In this document: positions 25,800-35,785 of the stretch, piece after piece
Layout: each line of letters opens with the position of its first letter
Position numbering within the stretch: position 1 is the stretch's first letter
Source: SAR86 cluster bacterium AG-313-D11
Lineage (GTDB): Bacteria; Pseudomonadota; Gammaproteobacteria; Magnimaribacterales; D2472
Reading direction: 5' to 3'
Assembly: GCA_003284215.1 (NCBI GenBank)
Contig: QBVW01000002.1
Coordinates: 91,219 to 155,218 of the forward strand
Length of the DNA stretch: 64,000 nt
The notes under the pieces: generated by a model
Database searches by the model: none
Seen by the model: only the letters and a program-made list of their open reading frames with translations
Told to the model about the DNA's origin: nothing
Position numbers and translations under genes: made by a program

Positions 25800-26346
25800 G
25801 GCGTTAGCATTTATTCATAAAAAGGATGGTCTATCTGATAGTGATTTTAAAGATTACTACGAAAACAAGCATGCTCCCTTAGCCTCATCGCTACTTTCTT
25901 TCGAAGGCTATGAAAGAAATTATATTCACTCAGCTCTTAATCCACTCTTCACATCACTTGGATCAATAAGCATTTTTCAATACCAATCTATAGAATCATT
26001 GGATGTGGTTGACAAACAAATGTCCTCTGATACTGGAGATACTTTGCGCAATGACGAAGTTCAATTTATGAATGTTTCTAAAAACTATTTTGTTCTAACT
26101 GAATCAAAGCAGTTAACTAAACAAGTATTTAAGAAGAAGATTTTTTATAGCGCCAAGAGTGATGAAGACTTGAATTTATTAGATTCATACAAAGGCATAG
26201 AGAAAATTTCAGATAATCTCATTATTGAGCCAAACGAAGTTATTGGCGTTGTTGAGTATGGCATTACTAAGAAAGTATCTTTAGATGCCCTAGAACATTT
26301 AACTCAAGAACATCCTCAGGCAATGATCGCATCTTGCGTATTTTAA
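25792..26346 (+). CDS. EthD-domain protein
   Basis: A 184-residue protein whose first 100 residues match the EthD fold (MIKALAFIHKKDGLSDSDFK, then YYENKHAPL), a dimeric ferredoxin-like barrel found in small mono-oxygenases, dehydratases and accessory proteins. The second half is unrecognised. The start is TTG at 25792, inside the last codons of ggt. No ATG fits the conserved N-terminal strand. It ends with a four-base overlap of the convergent gltX stop. Its role in the locus is unknown. Confidence 0.75.
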   Translation: MIKALAFIHKKDGLSDSDFKDYYENKHAPLASSLLSFEGYERNYIHSALNPLFTSLGSISIFQYQSIESLDVVDKQMSSDTGDTLRNDEVQFMNVSKNYFVLTESKQLTKQVFKKKIFYSAKSDEDLNLLDSYKGIEKISDNLIIEPNEVIGVVEYGITKKVSLDALEHLTQEHPQAMIASCVF

Positions 26347-27740
26347 TTTGAATTGGCTAAGTATTTTAATGCTGAATCAATTCTATTATTTACCTCAACT
26401 GAATCAAACAATGAGAGAGTTAATCCCAAGGAAGGTGATTGAGTGGATCCTGTCATTGCGATTCTTATGGGTTGGTTTAGTTTAGGGGTCGGTAAACTTA
26501 ATTTAGTTTGGGCTTCCTTAAGCACATTATCAATAGACTCCTCATTCCAAATTTCTAAGCCGTTTAATTTTCTTTGCACAAACTCCAAAACAGCCTCTGA
26601 TCCAATTAAAAATTTATTTGCAGCTTTTTCATCATATGCCTGCACTTCAGAAAAATAAGGTATTAAATCTCTAGCAACTCCAAGAAGGGTTGGCTTAGAG
26701 CTTCTTAAAGCTGCAATGATTTCACGACTATTTTTCTTTTGAGTAACGTCGATACCAACGCTATCAAGAAATGGAGCTAGCCTTTCATTGAAGGCATCAA
26801 AAGATAAAGCTGCTAAATGATGATTGTTAATCCAGTCAAGTTTTGCAGAATCAAAAACAGCACCAGCTTTTTGGACTTCTTGAATTCTAAAATCTTCAAT
26901 TAAATCATCTAAATAAAAAATTTCTTTATCGCCCTTAGACCAGCCTAATCTTGCAAGCATATTGATCATAGATGACTCAAGGTATCCTTGATCAAAATAG
27001 TCTTGCAAACTTGTTACAGCATTTCTTTTAGATAGTCTTTTTTTATCTTGACCTAAAACCATTGGCAAATGCGCATACTCAAGAGATGGATAGCCTAGCG
27101 CTTGTTGAATATGAATTTGTCGGGGAGTATTACTTAAATGATCTTCTCCTCGAATCACTGTTGAAACCCCTTGACTGAAATCATCAACAACATTGCATAA
27201 ATGATATGTTGGAGATCCATCGCTTCTTAAAAGAATTAAATCATCTAATTCAGAATTTTGAAAAATCACCTCGCCTCTTACTAAATCATGAAAAGCTAGC
27301 TCCCCATCTTTAGGTGTTTTGAGCCTTAATACTGTATTGTCAGAACGTTTGAGACCAAGATTTCTACTTCTTCCATCATACATAGGTTTTTTACCGGCTG
27401 ATTCCTGCTCTTTACGCATTTCATCTAGAGCTTCCTTGGAACAATCACACCAATATGCATTACCAGTTTCTATTATTTTTTCTGCAGCCAACTTATATAG
27501 ATTAAATCTTTCAGATTGCCGAACAGGCGACTCGTCAGGATCAATGCCGATATCAGATAATCCTTTGAGGATATTGCTTTCAAACTCTTTGGTTGATCTT
27601 TCAGCGTCTGTGTCCTCAACTCTAATTAAAAACTTGCCTTTATTTTGTTTTGCATATACAAAATTAAACAAAGCAGTTCTAACTCCTCCTATATGAAGGG
27701 CTCCAGTCGGACTAGGTGCAAATCTCGTAACTTTAGTCAT
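26343..27740 (-). CDS. gltX: Glutamyl-tRNA synthetase
   Basis: A 465-residue class I synthetase charging tRNA-Glu. The HIGH motif is ALHIGG (14-19) within FAPSPTGALHIGG. The KMSKS loop is KRLSKR (234-239). A Cys-x-Cys pair at 98-100 belongs to the partial zinc site. Length and motif spacing fit bacterial GltX. It overlaps dnaQ by four bases, so rnhA, dnaQ and gltX form one minus-strand unit. Confidence 0.97.
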   Translation of the reverse strand: MTKVTRFAPSPTGALHIGGVRTALFNFVYAKQNKGKFLIRVEDTDAERSTKEFESNILKGLSDIGIDPDESPVRQSERFNLYKLAAEKIIETGNAYWCDCSKEALDEMRKEQESAGKKPMYDGRSRNLGLKRSDNTVLRLKTPKDGELAFHDLVRGEVIFQNSELDDLILLRSDGSPTYHLCNVVDDFSQGVSTVIRGEDHLSNTPRQIHIQQALGYPSLEYAHLPMVLGQDKKRLSKRNAVTSLQDYFDQGYLESSMINMLARLGWSKGDKEIFYLDDLIEDFRIQEVQKAGAVFDSAKLDWINNHHLAALSFDAFNERLAPFLDSVGIDVTQKKNSREIIAALRSSKPTLLGVARDLIPYFSEVQAYDEKAANKFLIGSEAVLEFVQRKLNGLEIWNEESIDNVLKEAQTKLSLPTPKLNQPIRIAMTGSTQSPSLGLTLSLFDSVEVNNRIDSALKYLANSN

Positions 27741-28435
27741 GATGAATCTCTTTTAGCATTAATTGATGCAATCCTTTGATCATTGGATAGCATATCCTCT
27801 TTAGAAACCACAATTTGTGGAATGGGATATTTTTTCAAATCAATGCTGGAATCACTGATCTCACTTTCAGAATTTGAATTAATGTCTGATGACATAAATT
27901 CAAATTTGCTTTGCCCACCAGTTAAATGAATATAAACATCAGCAAGTATATTTGCATCTAGTAAAGCCCCATGGAAGCTTCTGTCATAACCTCCAATCTC
28001 AAATCTATTTGCAAGAGCGTCTAGGGAATTTCGTTGACCAGGAAATTTATTTCTTGCCATCAACAAAGTATCTTCAACATCACATATTTCCTCAAGAGCT
28101 GGATATTTTGAAGAAGCCCTCTTCAACTCAGCATTAAGAAAACCTAAATCAAAAGCAGCATTATGAATCACTAAGATGCTACCTTCTACGAACTCCAAAA
28201 AACTCTCTGCAATCTCTGCAAACTCTGGTTCATTCGTTAACCGCTCCAATGAAAGGCCATGAACTTTCTCCGCCTCTTCATCAATAGCTCTTTGGGGGTT
28301 TAGATATGAATGAAAATGCAAATCTGTTCTTCTTCTATCTGCGAGAGCAACGGCACCAACTTCAACAATTCGGTGACCTTGCTCAACTTCTAGTCCAGTA
28401 GTTTCAGTATCAAGAACGATAAGTTTTTTTATCAT
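27737..28435 (-). CDS. dnaQ: DNA polymerase III epsilon subunit (3'-5' proofreading exonuclease)
   Basis: A 232-residue DEDDh exonuclease. Exo I is LDTETTGL with Asp9 and Glu11. Exo II is the [13 protein letters not shown] segment. Exo III has the catalytic His in [16 protein letters not shown]. The C-terminal 50 residues are the low-complexity tail that contacts the polymerase subunit. The gene lies beside rnhA as in many gammaproteobacteria and overlaps both neighbours by four bases. Confidence 0.96.
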   Translation of the reverse strand: MIKKLIVLDTETTGLEVEQGHRIVEVGAVALADRRRTDLHFHSYLNPQRAIDEEAEKVHGLSLERLTNEPEFAEIAESFLEFVEGSILVIHNAAFDLGFLNAELKRASSKYPALEEICDVEDTLLMARNKFPGQRNSLDALANRFEIGGYDRSFHGALLDANILADVYIHLTGGQSKFEFMSSDINSNSESEISDSSIDLKKYPIPQIVVSKEDMLSNDQRIASINAKRDSS

Positions 28436-28866
28436 AAGATAGAATCAATTCCTTTATTTGCCAATAGATCTGCGGTTTCGTTTCCTGCATCCCCAGAATG
28501 ACCTTTTACCCAGTGCCATTGTACTTGATGCTGAGAAATTAAATGATCTAATTTTTGCCATAATTCTTTATTTTTAACATCTTTTTTTGCAGCGGTTCTC
28601 CAATTATTTTTTTTCCAGTTTTGAATCCATTGAGTAATTCCGTCCATTACATATTTTGAATCTGTAAAAAGCTTCACACTGCAAGGCTCAGTTAAAACAG
28701 TTAAGCCTTCAATTGCAGCAGCAAGCTCCATTTGATTATTGGTCGTATCTATCTGTCCTCCAAAGATCTCTTTTTCGACGCCATCAAACTTTATAAGAGC
28801 TCCCCAGCCTCCTGGACCTGGATTACCCCTGCAGGCGCCATCTGTATAAATAATTACTTGTTTCAT
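28432..28866 (-). CDS. rnhA: Ribonuclease HI
   Basis: A 144-residue enzyme removing RNA from RNA-DNA hybrids. The catalytic carboxylates Asp9, Glu47, Asp69 and Asp133 and His123 are present in [30 protein letters not shown] and [13 protein letters not shown]. The first gene of the rnhA-dnaQ-gltX unit, divergent from mltD across 147 bases. Confidence 0.97.
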   Translation of the reverse strand: MKQVIIYTDGACRGNPGPGGWGALIKFDGVEKEIFGGQIDTTNNQMELAAAIEGLTVLTEPCSVKLFTDSKYVMDGITQWIQNWKKNNWRTAAKKDVKNKELWQKLDHLISQHQVQWHWVKGHSGDAGNETADLLANKGIDSIL

Positions 28867-29000
28867 GAGTTAAAATGCAGCATTAATACTTATGACTTTT
28901 AAATGTTTTAAGGCTTATACTAATCATTATATTTGGTTAATTGTAACTAATGAAGGTAATCTTCTATTTACATATAAACGTTCAAGGCTAAGCTAAAAAT

Positions 29001-29006
29001 TATAAA
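29001..29006 (+). promoter_or_regulatory. Candidate -10 box of mltD (leaderless)
   Basis: TATAAA ends seven bases before ATG 29014 and no Shine-Dalgarno is present between them. A transcript starting at the expected distance would begin at or next to the start codon. The -35 is weak, so the call is tentative. Confidence 0.35.
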
Positions 29007-29013
29007 TTTCTGA

Positions 29014-30468
29014 ATGATGTATAGATTCTTATTAATTTTTGTATTTCTTGTTATTTCTAGCTGTGAATTGCCATCTATTATTCAGGCTGATAGGTATGTT
29101 GAGCCCTCTCCCGTTGAGGCATATAACAGTGCTGAGGCCTATGCAAATGTTTGGGATCGGATAATTTTTACGAGTCAAAGTGAGCAAGCTAATCTTGATG
29201 AAAAAACACTTCGATATATTAATGCATACCTTGCTAACCCAAAACAGCTTGATAGGCTTCTTGAGAAAGGTAGATACTTTATATTTTTCGTTCTTGAAGA
29301 ATTAGAGAGATACAGACTGCCGCCAGAATTAGCGCTTCTTCCATACATTGAAAGCAACTATGATCCATTTTCAATTTCAGCCTCAGGGGCAATGGGAATA
29401 TGGCAGTTTATGCCAGCCACAGCCAGAATATATGATCTGAAAGATACATGGTGGTATGAGCAAAGGCATGATCCCTTAATTTCAACAAAAGCTGCGGTAA
29501 GATATTTAGCCTATTTACATAACAGGTTTAATAAAGAAATTACCTATACCTTGGCTGCTTATAATGGAGGACCAACCCTCCTTGAGAAGAAAATAAAAAC
29601 TAATATAAAAGCAGGCAAACCTACAAATTATGAAAATCTGAAGCTGCCAAAACAAACTCAGGAATATGTCCCTAAATTCAAGGCAATTCTTGAGCTAGTT
29701 CTCAATGCTGAAAAATATGGTGTTAATTTACCCAATTTTCCGAACAAGCAAGTTTTAGGCAGCATTGAGCTTGATGGTCAAGTTGAAATACTAGCCTTTA
29801 GTGAATTTGCAGGCCTAAAACCTGAGTTTGTTTATAAATTAAATGCAGGATATACAAAATGGGCTTCGCCGCCTGGAATTAAAACCACGTTTAATATCCC
29901 AATTGAATTAGAAGAAATGCTTAATCTTAAAAAGGATAAATTTATTCAAACAAATCAAATTAACTGGGTAACTCACAGAGTTTCAAAAGGAGACAGTCTA
30001 TGGAAGATAGCTAAAGAATTTGATACTGAAGTAAATCTTCTAAAAAAAGTTAATTATCTAGCATCTAATGTCTTAAGCTTAAATCAAGAGTTATTAATCC
30101 CCCTCAGCAATGATCAAAACCAAACATTCATTCCCTATCAAGCTCATATTATCAGCGAAGGAGATACATTATGGAATCTTGGTCTCAAATATAAAATTTC
30201 TCCAGCAGAAATAGCTAAAAGTAATGGCCTGAAAATGAGCTCTCCTTTATCAATAGGAAAAGAGCTAAATATAGGTAACAAAAATATTTATCGGACTATT
30301 AATTCAAAGAAAAGAACTATTCTATACAGCGTTAAACAAGGTGATAGTCTTTATCGAATAGCAGATATCTTTAATATCGAGATCTCAGATATTAAAGATA
30401 TTAATGAACTAGCAAATAATGAAATCAGTCCAGGGCAGGTTTTAAAGATTATTATTAAAGCCTTTTAA
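29014..30468 (+). CDS. mltD: Membrane-bound lytic murein transglycosylase D with three LysM domains
   Basis: A 484-residue lipoprotein cutting peptidoglycan glycan strands. Lipobox VISSC gives Cys17. The SLT domain holds the catalytic Glu113 in LLPYIESNYDPFS and GAMGIWQFMPATA. Three C-terminal LysM repeats bind peptidoglycan: about 330-372 (VSKGDSLWKIAKEF), 385-430 (ISEGDTLWNLGLKY) and 440-482 (VKQGDSLYRIADIF). E. coli MltD has two LysM repeats, so a third is a small elaboration. It overlaps the convergent oppC stop by four bases. Confidence 0.93.
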   Translation: MMYRFLLIFVFLVISSCELPSIIQADRYVEPSPVEAYNSAEAYANVWDRIIFTSQSEQANLDEKTLRYINAYLANPKQLDRLLEKGRYFIFFVLEELERYRLPPELALLPYIESNYDPFSISASGAMGIWQFMPATARIYDLKDTWWYEQRHDPLISTKAAVRYLAYLHNRFNKEITYTLAAYNGGPTLLEKKIKTNIKAGKPTNYENLKLPKQTQEYVPKFKAILELVLNAEKYGVNLPNFPNKQVLGSIELDGQVEILAFSEFAGLKPEFVYKLNAGYTKWASPPGIKTTFNIPIELEEMLNLKKDKFIQTNQINWVTHRVSKGDSLWKIAKEFDTEVNLLKKVNYLASNVLSLNQELLIPLSNDQNQTFIPYQAHIISEGDTLWNLGLKYKISPAEIAKSNGLKMSSPLSIGKELNIGNKNIYRTINSKKRTILYSVKQGDSLYRIADIFNIEISDIKDINELANNEISPGQVLKIIIKAF

Positions 30469-31319
30469 TCAGACGAGATTTTGGGATCTAGAGCATCTCT
30501 TAGACCATCGCCAAAGAAATTTAAAGCGAATAGCGTTATGGTGAAAGTCAGTCCAGGATATATAAGTAACCAGGAATATTCCTCCATAGATTCAACTCCA
30601 TATCTTATTAACGTTCCCCAGCTACTCATTGGAGGTTGGATTCCTAAACCAAGAAAACTTAAGAAGGCTTCTAATAACATCACTTGGGGAATGGTCAGTG
30701 TTGCATAAACCGCAATAGGGCCAAGAATATTTGGAAATATATGTTTTCTAAACATTTGCATGTTGGTTACGCCCATAGCTTGAGCTGCCAATACATATTC
30801 TTGATTCTTAATTGTTAAAACCTGACCTCTAACGATCCTTGCCATAGTCAGCCACTCAACAGCTCCAATGGCAGCAAATAAAAGCCAGATATTTCTTCCA
30901 AAAATTACCATTAATAGAATAATAAAAATTATAAATGGTAGTCCGTAGAGAACATCAACAATTCTCATCATCACTGAGTCAATTCTTCCTCCAAAATAGC
31001 CAGCTACAATGCCCCAGCTTACGCCAATAACTAAAGCAACCCCTGTGGCAACAAATCCAACCAATAATGAAACCCTGGCACCATATAAAATTCTACTAAA
31101 CAAATCTCTTCCAAGAGTATCTGTGCCTAATAAAAAATCGCTAGATGGAGGTTGAGCTCCTAAATCAAGGTTTTGATATGAATAGGAATGCGGTGCAATC
31201 CATGGTGCAAAAATAGCCAACACTATTAAAAGAAGTAAAATAAGACCGCCTGCAACTGCTGCTTTGTTTGCAAGCAATCTTCTCCAGGCATCAGACCAGA
31301 GCGAACTCTGTTGGTTCAT
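30465..31319 (-). CDS. oppC: Oligopeptide ABC transporter permease, OppC type
   Basis: A 284-residue inner-membrane permease of the OppC/DppC group with an N-terminal cytoplasmic helix, about six transmembrane segments, a periplasmic segment GTDTLGRDLFSRILYGARVS near residue 70-90, and an EAA-type loop (EYVLAAQAMGVTNMQMFRKH, about 178-197). Last gene of the operon with oppA and oppB, overlapping oppB by four bases. No OppD or OppF ATPase follows. Transcription meets mltD head-on. Confidence 0.9.
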   Translation of the reverse strand: MNQQSSLWSDAWRRLLANKAAVAGGLILLLLIVLAIFAPWIAPHSYSYQNLDLGAQPPSSDFLLGTDTLGRDLFSRILYGARVSLLVGFVATGVALVIGVSWGIVAGYFGGRIDSVMMRIVDVLYGLPFIIFIILLMVIFGRNIWLLFAAIGAVEWLTMARIVRGQVLTIKNQEYVLAAQAMGVTNMQMFRKHIFPNILGPIAVYATLTIPQVMLLEAFLSFLGLGIQPPMSSWGTLIRYGVESMEEYSWLLIYPGLTFTITLFALNFFGDGLRDALDPKISSD

Positions 31320-32239
31320 GCTTCGCTCCGTGCCCTTGGGTTCATTAATAAAACTGCTATATCAGATAAAAGATTAAAAAATATAATCAGTGTTGAGAAG
31401 AAAATAGTAGTGCCTAAGATCATGGTGTAGTCTCTATTAAATGCCGCTTCAACATAAAATCTTCCCAGCCCAGGAATTTGAAAAATTGTTTCAACAACGA
31501 AGGAACCGCCAATCAAACCTGCAGTAGCAGGCCCTAAAAATGAAACGACTGGAACTAAGCCTCCTTGCAAGGCATGTTTAATAATGACTTGATATTCGGG
31601 TAATCCTTTAGCTCTTGCAGTTCTAATATAGTCTTGACTGAGAGTTTCAAGCATCCCACCTCTGCTTAACCTAGCAATATAAGCTGCATAAGCTGCACCA
31701 AGTGTTATTGAAGGTAAAATCTTATCTCCGGCTAGCGAGTCCCAGCCAGATACAGGTAGAACCTCAAGATGAATCCCAAAATATAAAACTAATAAAGGAC
31801 CCAGCAAAAATGTTGGCATGCAAATTCCAATCATTGCAATAGTCATGGGAATGTAATCCAACACAGTGTTACGTTTTACTGCAGCTACAACTCCAGCCAA
31901 AATCCCTATGATCATGGCTACGATTATTGCGTAAAAAGCCAACTCAAAAGTTACGGGTAAGCCAGTAAAGATCATCTCAGTAACTGATCTTCCTGGATAT
32001 CTAAAAGATGGGCCAAAATCACCTTGAATGAGATTAAACATATAGTCTCGATATTGAATAATTAAAGGCGCATCAAGATTATATACTGCATTAAGATTCT
32101 TCATTACTTGAGGCGGAACTACCTTCTCTGCATCAAATGGTCCACCTGGAGCCATCCTGACAAGGAAGAAAGTCACAGAGGCTACAACCAATATTACAGG
32201 TATTGCTATAGCAATTCTTTTTAAGATTACTTGCAGCAT
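31316..32239 (-). CDS. oppB: Oligopeptide ABC transporter permease, OppB type
   Basis: A 307-residue permease of the OppB/DppB group: first helix ILVVASVTFFLVRMAPGGPF (about 16-35), six transmembrane segments and the EAA loop DYIRTARAKGLPEYQVIIKH (about 204-223). It starts seven bases after oppA and overlaps oppC. Together they form the channel for peptides delivered by the OppA lipoprotein. The ATPases must be encoded elsewhere. Confidence 0.92.
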   Translation of the reverse strand: MLQVILKRIAIAIPVILVVASVTFFLVRMAPGGPFDAEKVVPPQVMKNLNAVYNLDAPLIIQYRDYMFNLIQGDFGPSFRYPGRSVTEMIFTGLPVTFELAFYAIIVAMIIGILAGVVAAVKRNTVLDYIPMTIAMIGICMPTFLLGPLLVLYFGIHLEVLPVSGWDSLAGDKILPSITLGAAYAAYIARLSRGGMLETLSQDYIRTARAKGLPEYQVIIKHALQGGLVPVVSFLGPATAGLIGGSFVVETIFQIPGLGRFYVEAAFNRDYTMILGTTIFFSTLIIFFNLLSDIAVLLMNPRARSEA

Positions 32240-32246
32240 CTAAGAA

Positions 32247-33854
32247 TTATCTTTCTAAATAAATGAATTTTGGATGATGGCTATCTAATAAATTTGGATA
32301 CCAACCCTTTACATCACTTGAGAGCTGATACTGCCTCACATACGTATAGATAGGTATTATTGGCATTTCATCAATTAATATTTTTTCAGCTTCGTTTAAA
32401 TATTCGTAACGTTTTGTTTGATCACCTGTTTTATTAGCAAGTTCTACCAAGCGATCATATTCTTTATTTTCCCATCCAGTCTTATTATTGCCTCGGTTGG
32501 GCCTAAGAGTATCAAGAAAAGTATTGGGATCTTCATAATCTCCAATCCATCCAGCTCTAGAAATCTGAAAATCTCCAGTCATTTCTCTGGCTAAGTACAC
32601 TTTCCAATCTTGATTAACTAATTGAACAGATATGCCTAGGTTTTCTTGCCACATCTGTTGAACAGCTAAAGCAATTTTCCTATGCCCTTCTTGGGTATTA
32701 AAAAGAATCTCTAGCATGGGAAAGTTTTTGCCACCTTCATATCCAGCTTCTGCCAAAAGAGATCTTGCAAGCTCAGGATTGAAAGGTACCTCAGTTTCAG
32801 GCTCATAACCGGCAGATCCAGGAGGCGTAAAGGAGTATGCTGCTTGCTGTCCACATTTAGAAACTTTTTCAACTATTTGAGTTCTGTTCAAAGCATATGC
32901 AAGGGCTTGTCTAATTTTTTTGTCTTTTAAGACAGGATGCAATGTGTTCACTCTATAAAAATATGTGCCCATGTAGGGCTCAATTTTCAAGTTAGGGTTT
33001 TTGGCTTCAATATAAACAGGGCATTTTTCTAATGGCACTACGTTTGTGACATGCAATTGACCTGCACGAAACATTCTATCTTCAGTGGACTCATTGGAAA
33101 CAGGATAGAAAATTATTTGATTTAACTTTACATTTTGAGCATCCCAATAGGTAGGATTTTTTTCAACAATGATTTGTTTATTTAGCTCCCATGTTTTTAA
33201 ATTCATTGGGCCATTGCAGACAAAATTTCCAGGACGAGTCCATTGACCATTTCTGTCATCAATAGTGCCATGCTGCAACACTGTTTTTTTATGGACTGGG
33301 TAAGTGCTGTAATGACTTAACAACTTAATAAAAAAAGGTGTAGGATTGTTGAGCTGAACTTCAAGCACATGTTCATTAATTGCTTTAACACCTACCAAAC
33401 TAAAGTCAGAAATTTTACTTTGATGAAAATCAGCAGCTCCTTCTAAATAATAAAGCATATCTGGATATTGTGAGCCAAGTGATGGTGTCAATATTCTTTC
33501 CCAGGACCAAACAAAATCTTCTGCAACTAGCTGGTCACCGTTAGACCATTTGGCTGCCTTGTTTAAAAAGAAGGTATAAGTTTTCCCATCTTCACTGATC
33601 TGCCATGACTCAGCTACTCCTGGTAGATTTTCACCACCCTTCGGATTTGCAATAGTTAAGCCTTCGCACATGGATATTAGCAAATGATGCTCTGGAACAC
33701 CTGTGACTATATGGGGGTCTAGACCTTGAGGCTCAGTTCCATTTCCGTAATGAAGAATTTGCTTCTCCAAGCCATCATCTACTGGCGAGATTGATGGAGA
33801 GCATGCGACTATAAAGATTAGTATAAAAAAATAAGATAGATATTGATTTTTCAT
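32247..33854 (-). CDS. oppA: Oligopeptide-binding lipoprotein, OppA type
   Basis: A 535-residue solute-binding protein (family 5) with lipobox IVAC giving Cys18. Family features are LHYGNGTEPQGLDPHIVTG near the mature N-terminus, YPVSNESTEDRMFRAGQ, and KKIRQALAYALNRTQIVEKV (about 310-329), the signature of OppA/DppA proteins. It captures peptides in the periplasm for OppBC. It lies 47 bases downstream of a secreted S9 peptidase on the same strand, so peptide release and uptake are likely coupled. Confidence 0.92.
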   Translation of the reverse strand: MKNQYLSYFFILIFIVACSPSISPVDDGLEKQILHYGNGTEPQGLDPHIVTGVPEHHLLISMCEGLTIANPKGGENLPGVAESWQISEDGKTYTFFLNKAAKWSNGDQLVAEDFVWSWERILTPSLGSQYPDMLYYLEGAADFHQSKISDFSLVGVKAINEHVLEVQLNNPTPFFIKLLSHYSTYPVHKKTVLQHGTIDDRNGQWTRPGNFVCNGPMNLKTWELNKQIIVEKNPTYWDAQNVKLNQIIFYPVSNESTEDRMFRAGQLHVTNVVPLEKCPVYIEAKNPNLKIEPYMGTYFYRVNTLHPVLKDKKIRQALAYALNRTQIVEKVSKCGQQAAYSFTPPGSAGYEPETEVPFNPELARSLLAEAGYEGGKNFPMLEILFNTQEGHRKIALAVQQMWQENLGISVQLVNQDWKVYLAREMTGDFQISRAGWIGDYEDPNTFLDTLRPNRGNNKTGWENKEYDRLVELANKTGDQTKRYEYLNEAEKILIDEMPIIPIYTYVRQYQLSSDVKGWYPNLLDSHHPKFIYLER

Positions 33855-33901
33855 GAATTAATTATACTTTAGGCAAAGATAAAAATAATATCTTTAATAA
33901 A

Positions 33902-35785
33902 CTAACTACATAGGTTTTGCTTCAGGCACTCATCAAGAAAATCTACGATTGAATTTGCAGACTTAACTCTATTAACTTTTTTTCTAAAGCCATGACCCTC
34001 ATCAGGAAATACTAAATAATCAACATACACATCATTTGCTCTGACTTGGTTTACAATTTCATCACTTTCAATTTGCAAAACTCTCGGGTCATTTGAACCC
34101 TGAATTACTAGCATGGGTTTAGTAATATTTTGCGCATGAAATAATGGTGAAATTTTTCTATGCCGCTCTTCATCCGTTGCAGGATCTCCCATTTCATCAT
34201 AGAGAGCAACTTTAAAGCTCTCCCACCAAGGCGGAATACTTTTAAGAGTTCTAACCCAATTGGATACTCCGAATATATCAATACCTACATTAAATACATT
34301 TGGATAAAATGTTAGAGCAGCGAGTGTCATAAATCCGCCATATGAGCCACCCATTACACCAATTTTATTATCATCAACCCAAGGTAATGACTGTAAATAT
34401 TCCTTTGAAGCAATAATATCTTGAAGATCTTCTTGACCATGACGTTTATCATCTAAGTGATAGAACTCATTACCATACCCAGATGAACCTCGATTGTTTA
34501 CACCTAAGATTCCATAACCGTGATGGAGCATATACTGAATTTGAGAATTAAAACCCTTACGCGTTTGGCCTCCAGGTCCTCCATGAACATACACCATCAC
34601 TGGAGCAGGGTTTGATGCTGAGGCTCCTTGCGGTTTATAAAGAATAGATGGTATTTCTAAACCATCAAAACTTTCAAACCTTATGACCTCAGAGGAAACC
34701 ATGCTCGCCTCATCTAGAGTTTCAAAAGAGCGAGCTACTAGCGATGATTCATCAAAATTTTTATTAGAAAAAAATAAATCACCAGGAGATGTATCTGATC
34801 CATAAACAAATGCATAGCTATCTTCTGCTCTTGATAAACTAAAGCCTTTTAATCCCTCAGATGGCAAGATCTCATTTGATAATTCAGAGTAATCATCAGC
34901 AGATAAAAAAACTAATTTGGTGCTAGCATCTTCGTTGATAAAGACATGAAGAGTATTGGTATTCTCATAAAAATTTGCACCAACGATATCCCAGGATGCG
35001 CTATAAACCTTTTTTTGCTCATTGGTAGTTAAATCTATCGACCATAATTGATTAAAATTATCGTCGTAGTTTGAGCTATATAATAAAGTGTTACCCATAA
35101 AGCTCAGAAAACTATTCTCAACTTTGTTATTAGTAATATTCAACTCAGAATCAGTGATCTGATCGTACAAAACAATTTGTGTTGAATAATTATTAACTGA
35201 GTTAGTCAAGACAAAGTACCTATCGCCATCACTTTTTGCTGTAACCTCATAAGCTGCATTATTTTGGTATAGCATCGATTTAGAATAATCATCTACAGAA
35301 TATTTATATATATCCAAAGTTTTGGAATCTCGTTGATTTGAAGCTATATAAAAACTTAAACCATCAACACTGAAACCCAAAAATTTAGCTCTTGTATTCT
35401 CATAATCCGTTAGATCAATTACCTCACCTCCATCTTTCACAAAAATATGATTAAGCTCATCGCCTTGGTTATCTGCCTGAAGAATCACTCTATCATCAGA
35501 AGGAAAATAAGATAAACCATAAAAACTTTTTGTATCAGAGGTTGTTACTGGAATAAATTCTAATGTTTGAGTATCAAATTCATAAGCATTAGAAATGCCA
35601 GATTGATTATGATTAACTAAAAATCTTTCATCCGAAAGATTAAAACCGTAATGACTTCCAGAAAGTGAGTAATTTGTATAATCAAAAAACTCTTGTGCAG
35701 TTAAGGATGGTTTTTCACAGCTACTGGCGAAAATAGTTGAGATTAAAATTAGTAAGAGGTTTTTAGATTTAATGATTGGTTTCAT
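33902..35785 (-). CDS. S9-family prolyl-oligopeptidase-like peptidase (secreted lipoprotein)
   Basis: A 627-residue serine peptidase of the acylaminoacyl/dipeptidyl type. A signal with a lipobox-like FASSC (Cys23) comes first, then a beta-propeller (about 40-350) and the catalytic alpha/beta domain. The triad is Ser481 in GGSYGGFM, Asp566 in GSNDPRV and His598 in DEGHGF. HGGPGGQT supplies the oxyanion region. It overlaps the upstream DUF305 gene by four bases and precedes oppA, so it probably trims oligopeptides before uptake. Confidence 0.92.
   Translation of the reverse strand: MKPIIKSKNLLLILISTIFASSCEKPSLTAQEFFDYTNYSLSGSHYGFNLSDERFLVNHNQSGISNAYEFDTQTLEFIPVTTSDTKSFYGLSYFPSDDRVILQADNQGDELNHIFVKDGGEVIDLTDYENTRAKFLGFSVDGLSFYIASNQRDSKTLDIYKYSVDDYSKSMLYQNNAAYEVTAKSDGDRYFVLTNSVNNYSTQIVLYDQITDSELNITNNKVENSFLSFMGNTLLYSSNYDDNFNQLWSIDLTTNEQKKVYSASWDIVGANFYENTNTLHVFINEDASTKLVFLSADDYSELSNEILPSEGLKGFSLSRAEDSYAFVYGSDTSPGDLFFSNKNFDESSLVARSFETLDEASMVSSEVIRFESFDGLEIPSILYKPQGASASNPAPVMVYVHGGPGGQTRKGFNSQIQYMLHHGYGILGVNNRGSSGYGNEFYHLDDKRHGQEDLQDIIASKEYLQSLPWVDDNKIGVMGGSYGGFMTLAALTFYPNVFNVGIDIFGVSNWVRTLKSIPPWWESFKVALYDEMGDPATDEERHRKISPLFHAQNITKPMLVIQGSNDPRVLQIESDEIVNQVRANDVYVDYLVFPDEGHGFRKKVNRVKSANSIVDFLDECLKQNLCS

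Noticed and set aside
26443..27696. Plus-strand ORFs antisense to gltX
   Set aside because: They are shadow frames of a clear housekeeping gene with no independent motif.
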